In this document: piece after piece, positions 20,895-31,650 of the stretch
Layout: the number at the start of each line of letters is the position of its first letter
Numbering within the stretch: the stretch's first letter is position 1
Source: Chionoecetes opilio
Taxonomy: Eukaryota > Arthropoda > Malacostraca > Decapoda > Majidae
Assembly (NCBI GenBank): GCA_016584305.1
Contig: JACEEZ010011040.1
Location: 209,454 to 273,453, forward strand
Reading direction: 5' to 3'
Length of the DNA stretch: 64,000 bases
Made by a program: the position numbers and the translations under genes
The notes under the pieces: generated by a model
The model's database searches: none
Told to the model about the DNA's origin: nothing
What the model saw: the letters and a program-made list of their open reading frames with translations, nothing else

Positions 20895-21322
20895 TGGGCA
20901 CTCGTGGAGAATGTGGGTCCCTCACGGACAGCTGCTAGGTTAAGCTAAGTTAAGGTTAGGTTTAGGGTTTATGGAACTGTCGCCGATGGGAATTCTCGTC
21001 AAAACACTAACCGAGAACTCTCGCCGACGTGGAAATTTAAACCTACCGGTAACCTAGACATTGGCACCTAACCTAACCTAACTGATCAAGCTATTGCTGG
21101 TATTTCATCCCTGAATGCAGAAACATGGGTAAAACCTGATTAAATGTATATATTGGATCCTGTAATATCAAGAAGTGGATCACTCGCTGACTGCGGCGAG
21201 AGTACCGATCGGCGACAGTTTCCGGTACCGTTTTGCCCGCCTCACAAACTAAATCTAACCTTAACCTAACCTAACCTGGCAGCTGTCCGTGAGGGACCCA
21301 CATTTTCCACGAGTGCCTGAGA
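20895..21322. mobile_element. Foldback element with AACCT-rich arms
   Basis: Arms 20895-20965 and 21250-21322 are inverted copies (CACTCGTGGAGAATGTGGGT and complement); inner CTGTCGCCGAT motifs are also inverted. Non-coding. Confidence 0.65.
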
Positions 21323-21943
21323 GTGCTGTGAAGTGTGGGAGAGGTGTATCCAGCTTCTCTCCTGTTAATACAGAAGTGAGGCAATGGCGCGTTCTTGCCC
21401 CATCACTTTTCAACACTTATATGGGCTGGGTATTGGGCAAAGTTGTAGATCAAAGCGATTGTGGAGCATCTCTCGGCAACACCAAGATCACTGATCTTGT
21501 TTTTGCCAATGATGCAGTAATCTTTGCTGAGTCGCTGGAGGTCCTGGTGATGGCTCTTGAGGCGATGCACGAGGAGGCAAAGCCTTTGGGACTTGAGGTC
21601 TCCTGGCTTAAGACCAAGGTCCAGGTGTTTAGAGGCTTACTAGATGAAACAGAACAGTCTGTTCATGCGTGCGGCGAGGACATTGAGATCTTGGAAAGTT
21701 TTACATACCTTGGTAGCGCAGTCCATAATGACGGCGGGTCACGTCAAGAAGTCTTACGGCGGATTTGCATTGCCCACGGTGTTATGGACTCGCTCAGCAG
21801 GAGTATTTGGCGTTGTAGGTACCTGTGTAGGAGGACAAAGATCCGGATCTTCAAGTCGCTTGTGATCCCTGTCTTACTCTATGGTTGTGAGACATGGACA
21901 CTAAATAGCGACTTGAAGAGACGAATCGATGCCTTTGCTAATA
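21323..21943 (+). pseudogene. RTE-like LINE reverse transcriptase fragment, left part
   Basis: Open frame with RT palm and thumb motifs: FANDAVIFAESLEVL (degenerate catalytic block, normally YADD), FTYLGSAVHNDGGS, IRIFKSLVIPVLLYGCETWT and LKRRIDAF. It stops where a TA-flanked transposon begins at 21944 and resumes at 25030. The upstream endonuclease part is missing. Confidence 0.85.
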
Positions 21944-22449
21944 CAGTAAAACCCTTATAACTCGGCACTGTATAACTCAGAATTTGACATAACTCTGCAA
22001 GGCAAAGAATTTTTAAAATTTTATTATTATTATTATTATTTTTTTTTTTTTACATCTATCTAATATACTATAGGAGTAGCCGTGTGTCTGTGTGTGTGTC
22101 TGTCTGTTTTGTTTTGGGTAGCCGAAACTGTAAATTTAATTTTGATGAGAGTAGGCTCGAAAAATCGCAAATAAATCGTAGGGGGTAAGCGGCTTGGTCC
22201 CATGTCGATTGAATCATTTTCAAAGGGGGTTTTGGGCTAAAAACACTTTAGAAGTATTAGATTACAGGAAAAACTGCGGTAATGTCTTGCCGCATTCCAC
22301 AAACTCAGTAGACTCATGGACGTTTGTGTGCGTGTGTGTGTGTGTGTGTGTTGGAATCACACGGAAAACAAAGGGTTGGAATCACATGGAACGTCCAACG
22401 ACAGCAACAACACGATTGGAGTTTGCAATCACATGTTGTCTAATATATA

Positions 22450-23648
22450 CACACAGACCTCGATTTCCCGGACTAATAGGGCGGAGCACTGGTCCGGGAA
22501 CCGCAAAAGTCCGGGAATCGCAACAGTCCAGGAATTAAAAAAAAAAAAGTCCAATGCCATTACCCACCCCCGGGCGTTTATCCTACTCTAGTATTTATTG
22601 TCCGGCAACCGCCAATATCAACTACCCGCCACGGACTTTTACGTCCGCTGAGCATGCTGCCACCTGGCGGGAGGCAGCAGAAAGTGTTCAATAGTCTCAA
22701 GAGACGTTCCTGCACCAGGGACAGTGGGGATCAGGGGACTAACGGAGGCTGTGCAGGTGAACCGTGAGTGTCGTGTGTCCAAATGTAAACAATACGACCG
22801 CTGAGCATGCTGCCACCTGGCGGGAGGCAGCAGAATGTGTTCAATAGTCTCAGAAATGTTCCTGCACCAGGGGCAGTGGGAGTCAGGGGACTAACGGAGG
22901 CTGTGCAGGTGAACCGTGAGTGTCGTGTGTCCAAATGTAAACAATACGACCGCTGAGCATGCTGCCACCTGGCGGGAGGCAGCAGAATGTGTTCAATAGT
23001 CTCAGAAATGTTCCTGCACCAGGGGCAGTGGGAGTCAGGGGACTAACGGAGGCTGTGCAGGTGAACCGTGAGTGTCGTGTGTCCAAATGTAAACAATACG
23101 ACCGCTGAGCATGCTGCCACCTGGCGGGAGGCAGCAGAATGTGTTCAATAGTCTCAGAGATGTTCCTGCACCAGGGGCAGTGGGAGTCAGGGGACTAACG
23201 GAGGCTGTGCAGGTGAACCGTGAGTGTCGTGTGTCCAAATGTAAACAATACGACCGCTGAGCATGCTGCCACCTGGCGGGAGGCAGCAGAATGTGTTCAA
23301 TAGTCTCAGAGATGTTCCTGCACCAGGGGCAGTGGTAGTCAGGGGACTAACGGAGGCTGTGCAGGTGAACCGTGAATGTCATGTGCCCAAATGTAAACAA
23401 TACGACCGCTGAGCATGCTGCCACCTGGCGGGAGGCACGGACACTGACCTGAGAGGGGTGACAGGAGACGCTCGGACCGCCGGACAACTTTGTCAATTTA
23501 CGACCAGCGCCAGGCATTTCAACGTATAAAAAAAAATAAAAAAAAAAAAAAAAAAATTCTTGGACTCTGACATATTCCCGGACCTCGGATTTTGTCCGGC
23601 AAATCCGATATCCGGGAAATCGAGGTCCGGGAAATTGAGGTTTGTGTG
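22450..23648 (-). mobile_element. TA-flanked TIR element B with five minisatellite units
   Basis: Ends CACACAGACCTCGATTTCCC and complement of CACACAAACCTCAATTTCCC; TA duplicated. Same family as element A but with more 152-bp units and opposite orientation. No transposase. Confidence 0.88.
22642..23440 (-). repeat. 152-bp minisatellite in element B, just over five units
   Basis: Boxes GCTGCCACCTGGCGGGAGGC recur every 152 bp; inner units are almost identical, outer ones slightly diverged. 152 is not a multiple of 3, so no continuous protein is maintained across units. Confidence 0.92.
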
Positions 23649-23769
23649 TACTACTACTACAAACATCAATACATGGGTCCGAAGGGCCCACAAGCACTTG
23701 TCTATGCCTATAGCACGTGTAAGCAGTGAGCTCCAGGGGTGGGATGGTAGGCCCTGGAGGCTCACTCGA

Positions 23770-24034
23770 GGGCTGTGATGGTTGGCCCTCGCCCGTGGTG
23801 GCGCAGGCAGGATTCTTATAGTGACGCCTGTAATTAGAGGCTCATGCCGCCCTCCTGTGTCCTCCCATGCACTCGCAGTCGAAGGTAGAGTTAATGGACA
23901 TGGCACGTGGGTGTTCTTAGGCCACTCAACGGTGCAGAAAGATTTCAAGTGGATTTATGGGTCTCACTCGGGATCGAACGCGGGTCTTCGAGAACGCCAC
24001 TCTGTGACGCTAACCACTCTGCTACCGCCTCCCC
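23770..24034 (-). mobile_element. tRNA-derived SINE, family S2
   Basis: Read on the minus strand, the head GGCGGTAGCAGAGTGGTTAG (A box) and GTTCGATCC (B box) precede a body ending GCCTGCGCCACCACGGGC. Confidence 0.75.
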
Positions 24035-24039
24035 TAAAC

Positions 24040-24180
24040 TGCATCTCTTGGTTTTCACTCGGCATATCATGCCCTCACAACCTCTTGTGTGAACATGTAA
24101 ACAGAAAGTCGGCAAAAAATAATGTATCTCGGCATATTGATGTTATAACTGCATCTCTTTGCTTACACTCGGCATATCGT
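24040..24180. repeat. Tandem pair with CACTCGGCATATC motif
   Basis: AACTGCATCTCTT...CACTCGGCATATC occurs twice, about 90 bp apart, inside the pogo-like element. Confidence 0.6.
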
Positions 24181-24204
24181 CAGTCGCATAAAGTCGTGTT
24201 TTTG

Positions 24205-24295
24205 TCCTTTTGACCCTTTCCTGCAGGTTCAGGCTCTTCAATTTCATTCCCTTCCTGCTGGAGACACCCTTGCGTGATGGAGCTGACATCTTGAA
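24205..24295 (-). pseudogene. Second transposase N-terminus, head-to-head copy
   Basis: Minus-strand MSAPSRKGVSSRKGMK followed by LNLQERVK, a shorter copy of 24712-24885. The two copies are arms of an inverted repeat (about 24215-24425 and 24585-24775). Confidence 0.7.
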
Positions 24296-24711
24296 ATACA
24301 GTACTGTATGATGTAATTCCAAAACACGTAAAATAGGTGGCAAAGTAAAGCAAAGGTCGGGAACCAGCGTGTAGGCTGTCAGCTGCTGAGCCGTGTTTAT
24401 GTCGTCCAAGCACCGTCTTGGATACGAATTCCGTTTTTTGTCGAAATTGAAAAATGATTGGTTTCTGCTTCAAAAACACAACAAGCTTGGTAGGAGCCGA
24501 AATAATAATCAATGCAAAACATTGCAAACAATATCACAAAGTACTATAACACACATTTCAGCAAGTGTTATTGGATTGGGATTCGCAATCCAAGACGGTG
24601 CTTGGATGACAAAAACACTGCTCAGCCTACACGCTGGTACCCGACCTTTGCTTTACTTTGCCACCTATTTTACGTGTTTTGGGATTACATCATACAGTAC
24701 TGTATATCAAG

Positions 24712-24885
24712 ATGTCAGCTCCATCACGCAAGGGTGTCTCCAGCAGGAAGGGAAGGAAATTGAAGAGCCTGAGCCTGCAGGAAAAGGTGAAAGTGCGGGC
24801 AAGGATGAATGCAGGTGCGTCCATGCGTGCTATTTGTGCTGAGTTTGATATCAAATCCAGCACATTCTACCCGTTCACTGGTAAG
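24712..24885 (+). pseudogene. Tigger/pogo-type transposase N-terminus (CENP-B-like HTH)
   Basis: Starts MSAPSRKGVSSRKGRK, followed by LSLQEKVKVRARMNAGASMR and AICAEFDIKSSTFY, the helix-turn-helix start of pogo/Tigger transposases. Only this N-terminal piece remains. Confidence 0.75.
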
Positions 24886-25029
24886 TGTAGTTGTTATGCT
24901 TTTACAGTACTGTATTTACATTATTTATTTTTTTACACATATCAGAGGAGGACATTGCATAACTCGGCACGTTGAATAACTCAGCAAGGGCCAGAGCCCC
25001 TATCGTGCCGAGTTATAAGGGTTTTACTG

Positions 25030-25403
25030 TAAGTGTCTTCGCAGAATCATGGGGTATCGCTGGGATGATTACGTGTCAAATCAGCGATTGCACCGTGAGA
25101 CTGAATCAAGGCCTATTACCTGCATAGTTCATCAGCGCCAACTCCGGCTATGTGGGCATGTGGCACGCTACCCTGAAACCGATCCTTCCCATCGGGTTGT
25201 ATCTGTAAGAGACAATCCGGCGTGGAGGAGGCCAAGGGGGCGCCCACAAGGCTCATGGCTGGGGCAAGTTGATGTTTCTTGTCGAGAGCTGCTTGGTATG
25301 GGAAAGGAGCCTGCATGGGGACTCGAGCGTGGTGACCCCCGGGAGTGGCGTCGTAGGGTGGGCGAGGCGACGCGCCCCCTGGCGTATGCCCTTAATGATT
25401 GAT
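25030..25403 (+). pseudogene. RTE-like LINE reverse transcriptase fragment, right part
   Basis: Continues the C-terminal ORF2 (RRIMGYRWDDYVSNQRL, RQLRLCGHVARYP, GRPQGSWLGQVD) after the insertion, ending at a stop near 25402, followed by GATTGATTGA. These are typical RTE/BovB-like C-terminal motifs. Confidence 0.85.
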
Positions 25404-25457
25404 TGATTGACTCGGGATCGAACTCGGGTCTTCGAGAATGCCACTCAGAGTAATGTA

Positions 25458-26628
25458 CAGGGAGTGTCCCGAAGATACGAGCAGGTAGGTTCCACCTGGC
25501 ATACTCGTAAAGCGAAATCTCGTATAGCGAAATACATAACTAATGGTAAAATATAGGTTTGGTTCCAGGACACCATCAAAGACATGTTTTTCAAGCTAAA
25601 ATAAGCTATACCAAACACAACAAACACACAGCGTCTATATTACCCACACTGTACTACCTATTATGTAGAAAAAGCATTTTGAAAGAGAAAATAGCACAGA
25701 AAAGGTTGTACTGTAGAGGGACAGGGTTGTACAAGATGTTGTACTGTAGGGGACGCCGCGTGATATAAGAGAGGGTAGGGTAGGTAAGGGACAAGGGAGG
25801 GGTGCGCAGACCTCTTCCACTGCCCACAAACTCGTCTCTGCGCATCTGAATCATTGTACATTGTTGTGTACACTTTACCTAGACACGGGTTTTATTTTTG
25901 TTTGTTTGTTTGTTTAGAGGATAATTCCTCAGAGCCATAGTGATCTAACGCTGCAGCTTAGTGTTGGCCGAAGCCACCACCCCGGGAGGGGGGTCACAAA
26001 CCCCCGGCTAACACCCGGTACCCATTCACTGCTGGGTGGACAGGGGCTCGGGTTTTAAGAAAGACCACCCATCTATCTTCGCTCCGTCCGGGGACTAACC
26101 CGGGACTTCTCGGTTGTGAGCCGAGCGTGCTAACCACTACACTACGGAGTCACACCAAACACAGAGTTCACACACAGGTTTATTTCGGCGGGAATATGTA
26201 GGTACAGCGGAAGAATGCCACGAGGAACAGAGAGAGGAGGAGTGGTGTCCTCTCACTGTGGTGGTAGGTAACTGTCAGAAGCTGGTCTAGGAAGCCAGGG
26301 CGGGAACCCAGCAACAGAGGTGCGGGAGGAATTTGGGTCACGAGCGAGTCAGGTCCAGACCAGGTGTTGGCTTGACCTTTAGGGGTAATTAGCCAGGTGT
26401 GCAGCCCCAAGCTTGGGGCCACCACAAACTCACTTACAGCCCAGATCATAGCCGTGGGATTAGGGTAACGCAGTTTGCAAGCTGGCATATATTGTACATC
26501 AACACCCATTTTGAACTGTCCGTTAGCATTGGATTTTTGATCTCGTATATTGAAAATAGACCCTAATTTACTCATCTCGTATCATTGATTTCTCGTGTAC
26601 CGAATGCTCGTATAACGGGACCTCCCTG
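25458..26628. mobile_element. Second pogo-type TIR element
   Basis: Ends CAGGGAGTGTCCCGAAGATA and complement of CAGGGAGGTCCCGTTATACG, flanked by TA (25456-25457 and 26629-26630). Repeated TCGTAT motifs near the ends. A tRNA-Val SINE lies inside. A minus-strand frame at 26180-26575 (131 codons) matches nothing I recognise. Confidence 0.75.
25957..26150 (-). mobile_element. tRNA-Val-derived SINE
   Basis: Minus-strand head ACTCCGTAGTGTAGTGGTTA with anticodon loop CTCACAA (CAC) and a T-arm; body GGTGGTGGCTTCGGCCAACA. A GTTT run lies on the tail side (25896-25915). A second copy is at 42288-42578. Confidence 0.75.
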
Positions 26629-26630
26629 TA

Positions 26631-27725
26631 CTGCTATAAGGGCATCTTCTAAGATCAGATCAGTGGTGGGTACTGAATAATAGGGAGGCGAGAGACAAGT
26701 GTTTACGTGCGGCATGCCTCTCACTCTTCTTCCTCTTGTGACCTGCATCGACTCTGTTCTTCCCTTGCCGCGGACACTTTTAATGCAGATTTGGCTTTAG
26801 TTAGGGGTTAAAGCGTGGGGTTAGGTTAGGTTAGTGAGTCATAGTGAGGTTAGGTTAGTTTAACTTTCATATCTCATATACGCTCCTTCCTATTAAAAAC
26901 ACCTTATATCTCCGAAAGTAGTGATTTGCGACGGAAGCTCATAGAGAGAATGTTTCTTAGAATCCAATAAGGTGAACAGAAACCACACTCCCAATTGTGT
27001 AGGGAATTTCGGTCCTAGTGTAAAAATTTACCGTAAGGCCGAGGAAGGGTAAATAAGGAGTATACCGTAAACCATAAACCCGAGAACAGTGACAGAAGGC
27101 AGACATAATGGGTAGTATTGTTGAACGAGAGGAAAGACGGGGTACAGACAGACAGACAGACAGACAGATAGACAGATGTATACTCATTAGATAAAGAAAA
27201 GGTGTCTCTTATTACGGCAATGGTGTCTGGACCATTGGAGCGAATACCTTTGAATACTACAGAGATATACCCAGGGTTAATATCGATGGTATTCGGGAAA
27301 ACCCATATCGTGATTCCAGGTTCGAGTTCGGCGTGTCCGAGAGTAGCTTAGCACCCAAGACCCTCCTCCCCTAGTTCACTAACCTAACCTGGACATTTCT
27401 GGGTTTTGGGGGTTAGGTTAGTGAACTCTCTTTACTAGGCTAGGTTAGGTTTATTTTATCTAGATCTTTACTAGATTAGGCCACTTTATTTTTGAGGAAC
27501 TTAAATGTTGTTTTTTCCCCCGCCACTCAAAACCCCGCTTCCCACCCAGGTCCCCATGTGTGTTGGGTAGCGGGAGAGATTACAAGTCAGAAAAGGATGG
27601 AGTTGTTGGTGTGCAGCTTTTACCGAGCCCGCTCACTCCTGCGGAATATTAACCAATTTATTTTCTCATTTCTCCTCTAATTAAGCGGCTATTGGTGACT
27701 CAGACGGAACCACCTTCAGGTTACC
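26631..27725. other. No gene recognised
   Basis: Contains GGTTAGGTTAG motifs near 26822-26850, a GACA microsatellite (27136-27175), and a hairpin at 27376-27428 whose arms are GTTCACTAACCTAACC and complement. Confidence 0.5.
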
Positions 27726-27885
27726 TTCGGCGGACCCAGGTGGAAGGATGGAAGGAATAAACCCAGGTGGAAGGATGGAAGGGGGAAAAGTTAAGGTGAT
27801 TCTCGTGATTTGTTTTTTCTTTGATTGTGAATGTGAAGGAAATGTGTTTTTGGAAAGTGTTTTAGTTTTTATTTTGTCGCGTTTT

Positions 27886-27921
<36 letters not shown>

Positions 27922-28158
27922 CTCTCTCTCTCTCTCTCTCCTCTCTCTCCTCTCCTCTCTCTCTCTCTCTCCTCTCTCTCCTCTCCCTCTCCTCTCTCTC
28001 TTCTCTTCATCTCTTCACTCTCATACTCTCTCGTCATCTCTCATCCCCCCCCCCCCCCTAACCTTTTCATTACTTTCAACAACTATAACCTTAGTCATGT
28101 TCAAAGTCAATTAATCAATCAATCAGCCAGTCAAGCCATCAGTCAGTCAGTCAGTCAG

Positions 28159-28205
<47 letters not shown>

Positions 28206-28645
28206 GTCAGTCAGTCATCTCTCCTTTCCTTCATTTTTCCCTTACCAATTTTTCCTATTGTTGTCATTTTATCACCAACCCACCACAACTAACACCCACC
28301 ACCTCCTCCTTATACTATATAACTATACCTTATACTATACTATATAACCATACTTATATATATAACTATACCTTATACTTAAAACTGTAATATCTATCTA
28401 TCTATCTCCTCCTTCAGCCCACCAGCAGGAGGGAGCTAAGGCGGGGCTATCCTCCACCCTGCCGTCTACGAGGTCCACTAAGGCCGCCACACAACCCTTG
28501 GCAGCGCTCACAGGCACGCTGAGGCAGCCGGCAGTCCCACCACATACTCGCCTTCAGAAAACATCTTGCAATCTTATTATCTGAAGTTAGTTGGGATATA
28601 TCTATTTATCGATTTATCTTTCTACGTGATTAATTTCTTCCCTTG
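27726..28645 (+). repeat. Triplicated segment, copy A
   Basis: Homologous to the inverted copy C (35555-36568) over its length, and to copy B (29105-30045) at the distal end. Includes a CT microsatellite (27891-28050), TCAG/TCAA repeats (28138-28215) and an exon-like block at 28413-28570. Confidence 0.85.
28413..28570 (+). pseudogene. Exon-like block in copy A, unknown protein
   Basis: Follows an acceptor-like CTCCTTCAG. One frame reads HQQEGAKAGLSSTLPSTRST then KAATQPLAALTGTLRQPAV; small indels near 28530 disturb the end. Copy C preserves the continuation THHILALRKHLAILSE and a donor gtgagt. I do not recognise the family. Confidence 0.45.
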
Positions 28646-28649
28646 ACTA

Positions 28650-29100
28650 GCTATTAGTTTTCTCCCTGTCTGCCAAATATCTCCCGCTTGATAATCACTT
28701 ATGTATAGGCAAGAGATTTTACACCGCCTCTCTTCTCTCACCCTTCCGCTGTTAGAAGCCTTCATGACAAGTGCGACATTTACACCATTAACGAGGTCAT
28801 TACTCTGTCCATGCATCATTAGTAACCATTATCCATTAAACACCTAAATTATTCCCTATCTTCACCCATCCTTGCTAAACAATCTTGGTGGGTTGTCAAC
28901 TTTCACACGTATTTAGATGAGTGATTATCTAGATATTGAGATGGATTGTGAAGATTATTTATGATTTAGACCTCATTATCATTCATCGTTTAACATATAG
29001 CATTAATGCATACCTGTATCTGACGACATTTTATTGCCTTACAGTGTTGAAAAAGAAAGTTTTCAAGATCATTTAGCTGCCACGGACCATTCCAGTTTGT
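28650..29100. other. No feature recognised
   Basis: AT-rich DNA between segment copies A and B. Confidence 0.5.
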
Positions 29101-29193
29101 TACACGGGGATTGTGAAGAAAAACAAACTGGTCTATACTCGCCCTCAGAAAGCATCTTGGAATCTTATCTGAGGTTAGTTGGGATATATCTAT

Positions 29194-29446
29194 GGTTACA
29201 GGGAGTTTCGTACACAAATTGTTTCGTACCCAGGTTTTGTCAGTTGTTTCATACACTCATTTTGAGTTTTTTCGTACATACCTGGTGTCATTTTGTAACT
29301 CTAGTAGTCAGGTTCATCTCTGAGCTGAGTGTACGAAACGACTATGGTTTCATATTGACTACGAAACAACTTTTTGGTGTACAAATCTACTGGTGTATGA
29401 AACAACTTGTGTACGAAACAACTTGTGTACGAACCGACTGCACCCC
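29194..29446. mobile_element. hAT-type MITE with 8-bp target duplication
   Basis: Flanked by ATATCTAT on both sides (29186-29193 and 29447-29454). Inverted ends contain TTTCGTACACAA and complement, with repeated GTACGAAACAACTTGT inside. Copies A and C lack it. Confidence 0.8.
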
Positions 29447-29478
29447 ATATCTATTTATCTAGTTATCTTTCTATGTGA

Positions 29479-29684
29479 TTAACCCCTTGAGACCCAGAAC
29501 GTAATTTTCATTGTAATTTAGGTACCATTAGACGATTTTCAGTGAATATAAGCAATATTTAATAGCTATTACCTGTTTAGTATCCTTGTCCACTAACTAA
29601 TTTGGTATATTCAGCTACTTTTCGTAATTTTATGGCTAACAACATAAGATTATTTATATAGCCAAGGAAAGATCTGGGCGTGAA
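29479..29684 (+). mobile_element. TTAA MITE, copy 3 (right end lost)
   Basis: Begins TTAACCCCTTGAGACCCAGA; ends at GATCTGGGCGTGAA without the last TTAA. Confidence 0.8.
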
Positions 29685-29729
29685 TATATTGCGTAGGGAA
29701 GAAAATCATTACAAAAAGTCCACACAATA

Positions 29730-29947
29730 ACTATAGTCTATTTTTTTTTACGAGGTGAAAAATCCTGCCCCCTTGCTGCTTACTGACTGATATTTGATGC
29801 CAGGAGAAGGGAATACTACACTTCTTCTAAATTTGAGTTGTATTTTATCAGTTAACCATATTATCAGGTAAACATAGGCATCATTTTAACCATGAGAACT
29901 TAAGATAGAATGAAATTTTTTGCCTTGTTAAAAAAAATAACTATAGT
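29730..29947. mobile_element. Short TIR element with ACTATAGT ends
   Basis: Ends ACTATAGTCTATTTTTTTTT and complement of ACTATAGTTATTTTTTTT. Its first 13 bases equal the outermost sequence of the big palindrome at 2674-4137. Confidence 0.6.
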
Positions 29948-30227
29948 GAGGTCTGAGAGGCAAATTTAGTTGTCTCAGAGGCCAATTTAGTTCATGGGTT
30001 TGTGAGATAAGAGTGATTTTGAGTTTCCAGTAATTCATTCACTTATTCATTCACTTTTATTTATCCAGTCATTTATTTAATTCAACATCTTACTATACAA
30101 TCAGTTTCTCAAGGTTTTGGCGTCACTCTAATCGTAAATCCATGAATGTAGATCCACTTTATTCCCTCCACATGTCTCCGTGAGGTGGAGATTAGCATTC
30201 CTCCACACAGCGGTAGCATTGTAAACA

Positions 30228-30350
30228 TTCTTCCACCACCACCACCCACCACTACCACCACCACCACCACCACCACCACTACTACCCAACATCAAACCAC
30301 CCACCACCACCACCCACCACTACCACCACCACCACCACCACCACCACCAG
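30228..30350. repeat. (CCA)n repeat
   Basis: Imperfect CCA/CAC array. Confidence 0.9.
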
Positions 30351-30452
30351 CATAATCCTTCCTCACATGAACATATATTAGTTAGTGAGTGAGTGTATAT
30401 TTTTTTTATAGGTTAGGTTTGTTTGTATCTGAATGTATGTAACATGACATTT

Positions 30453-30686
30453 GAGGCGCTTATTTCAGAAAGTTGATAAACGCCATCAATAAAAAACTAA
30501 GAAAATGGCTTCAAAATGTTTCAATGTTCAAAATGTCATATCTTTTGAACCAAGCATACAAAATGATAAATCTTTTTTTGTATGCTTGGTTCGAAAGATA
30601 TGACATTTTGAACATGGAAACATTTTAAAGCCATTTTCTTAGTTTTTTATAGATGGCGCTTATCGACTTTCTGAAATAAGCGCCTC
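30453..30686. mobile_element. Foldback MITE (GAGGCGCTTATTTCAGAAAG family), copy 1
   Basis: Nearly complete palindrome with GAGGCGCTTATTTCAGAAAG at the left and its complement at the right. A second copy is at 32919-33155. Confidence 0.8.
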
Positions 30687-30756
30687 ATATATTAGTCAGT
30701 GAGTGAGTGTATAGGTTCACGTTAGGTAAGGTGGCCTGATTCTCTACGTCCCAACA

Positions 30757-31232
30757 GGCAGTGCATTTTTTAACATTACAACTGGACGACCAAAATGTCT
30801 CCCAGTGATGAAAAACTGTCGCCCAGTGAGAACATTTTTAAGCTACTGGGCGTCAAGATATTTATTCATAAAATCCGTCCTGGATGCAATGGCTTATCAT
30901 GTCTGTGTGTGCAGAATGTGTGTGCAAGATCCAAGAGTGCATTCTTATTACTGCATGTGATCTTTATGTATATCTATTTCTTATATTAATATATTTACAT
31001 CATCTTGTGGCGCCGTCTATACCATGTCAATTTTTTGCGTTGTGAAATTTTGTTGGTGCCACTGGAAGATTCATAAACACAGCATGGATAGATGGATAGG
31101 GGGTGGGCTCACACAACATACAATGAGGAAGATGTTTCCAAAAAGCTGTATTTTAACAGGCATGCCCACTTCCACCCTTCTGAATATCCAAGTAATGTCG
31201 CCCAGTAAGATTTGCCTAAAAAATGCACTGCC
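30757..31232. mobile_element. TIR element inserted one base from an RpL11 splice acceptor
   Basis: Perfect 16-bp ends GGCAGTGCATTTTTTA and complement, flanked by AACA on both sides (30753-30756 and 31233-31236). Inner GTCGCCCAGT motifs are partly inverted. Removing it restores a pyrimidine-rich acceptor ending CCCAACAG in front of the RpL11 exon. Confidence 0.75.
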
Positions 31233-31438
31233 AACAGGTGTGCGAGTACGAGCTGAGGCGCGACAACTTCTCCCAAAACGGCAACTTTGGGTTTGGCCTC
31301 CAGGAGCTCATCGGCACACAGACCTGGGTATCAAGTACGAAACGACCATCGGCATCTTCGGTCTGGACTTCCTCATTGTCCTGCAGCGGCCAGGTGAGAG
31401 AAGGAAGGGGTTGTTTGAGGCCCTGCACTGGTTGTTTG

Positions 31439-31650
31439 TTAACCTCTTCACGCCCAGATCTTTCCTTTGCTATATAAAATTGTGTGTTGTTAGCCATAAA
31501 ATTACGAAAAGTGACTTAATATACCAAATAAGTTAGTCTACAAGGATACTAAACAGGTCATATCTATAAAATATTACTTATAGTCACTAAAAATCGTCTT
31601 ATGTTACCCACATCACAATGGAAATTACGTTCTGGGTCTCAAGGGGTTAA
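31439..31650 (-). mobile_element. TTAA MITE, copy 4
   Basis: Inverted orientation; TTAA at both ends; lies 45 bases after the RpL11 exon donor. Confidence 0.8.

Larger units (their letters stand above)
22059..23701 (-). repeat. Dispersed repeat R13, inverted copy split by element B
   Basis: 22059-22449 and 23649-23701 align to 13090-13575 on the other strand. The break is exactly at a TA. Confidence 0.8.
21944..25029. mobile_element. pogo/Tigger-like transposon inserted in the RTE fragment
   Basis: Perfect inverted ends CAGTAAAACCCTTATAACTC... and complement (about 25 bp) flanked by TA (21942-21943 and 25030-25031). It splits an otherwise continuous LINE frame. Contents: a TTA/T-run, dispersed repeat R13, element B, an S2 SINE, and two copies of a transposase 5' end. 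The catalytic DDE domain is absent. Confidence 0.88.
29105..30045 (+). repeat. Triplicated segment, copy B, with three insertions
   Basis: Starts within the exon-like block (ACTCGCCCTCAGAAAGCATC) and continues colinearly with copy C (TTGCGTAGGGAAGAAA, then TGAGTTTCCAGTAATTCA). Interrupted by a 253-bp TIR element, a TTAA MITE and an ACTATAG element. Confidence 0.8.

Noticed and set aside
26180..26575. 131-codon minus-strand frame as a gene
   Set aside because: Lies in a TIR element, no recognisable domain, no splice or conservation evidence visible.
28580..28650. Empty site in copy A for the TTAA MITE of copies B and C
   Set aside because: Homology with B and C stops at about the same TTAA, so an empty site cannot be distinguished from the end of the duplicated segment.
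30453..30686. MicroRNA precursor
   Set aside because: The hairpin is a foldback transposon with a second copy at 32919, far longer than a typical pre-miRNA.
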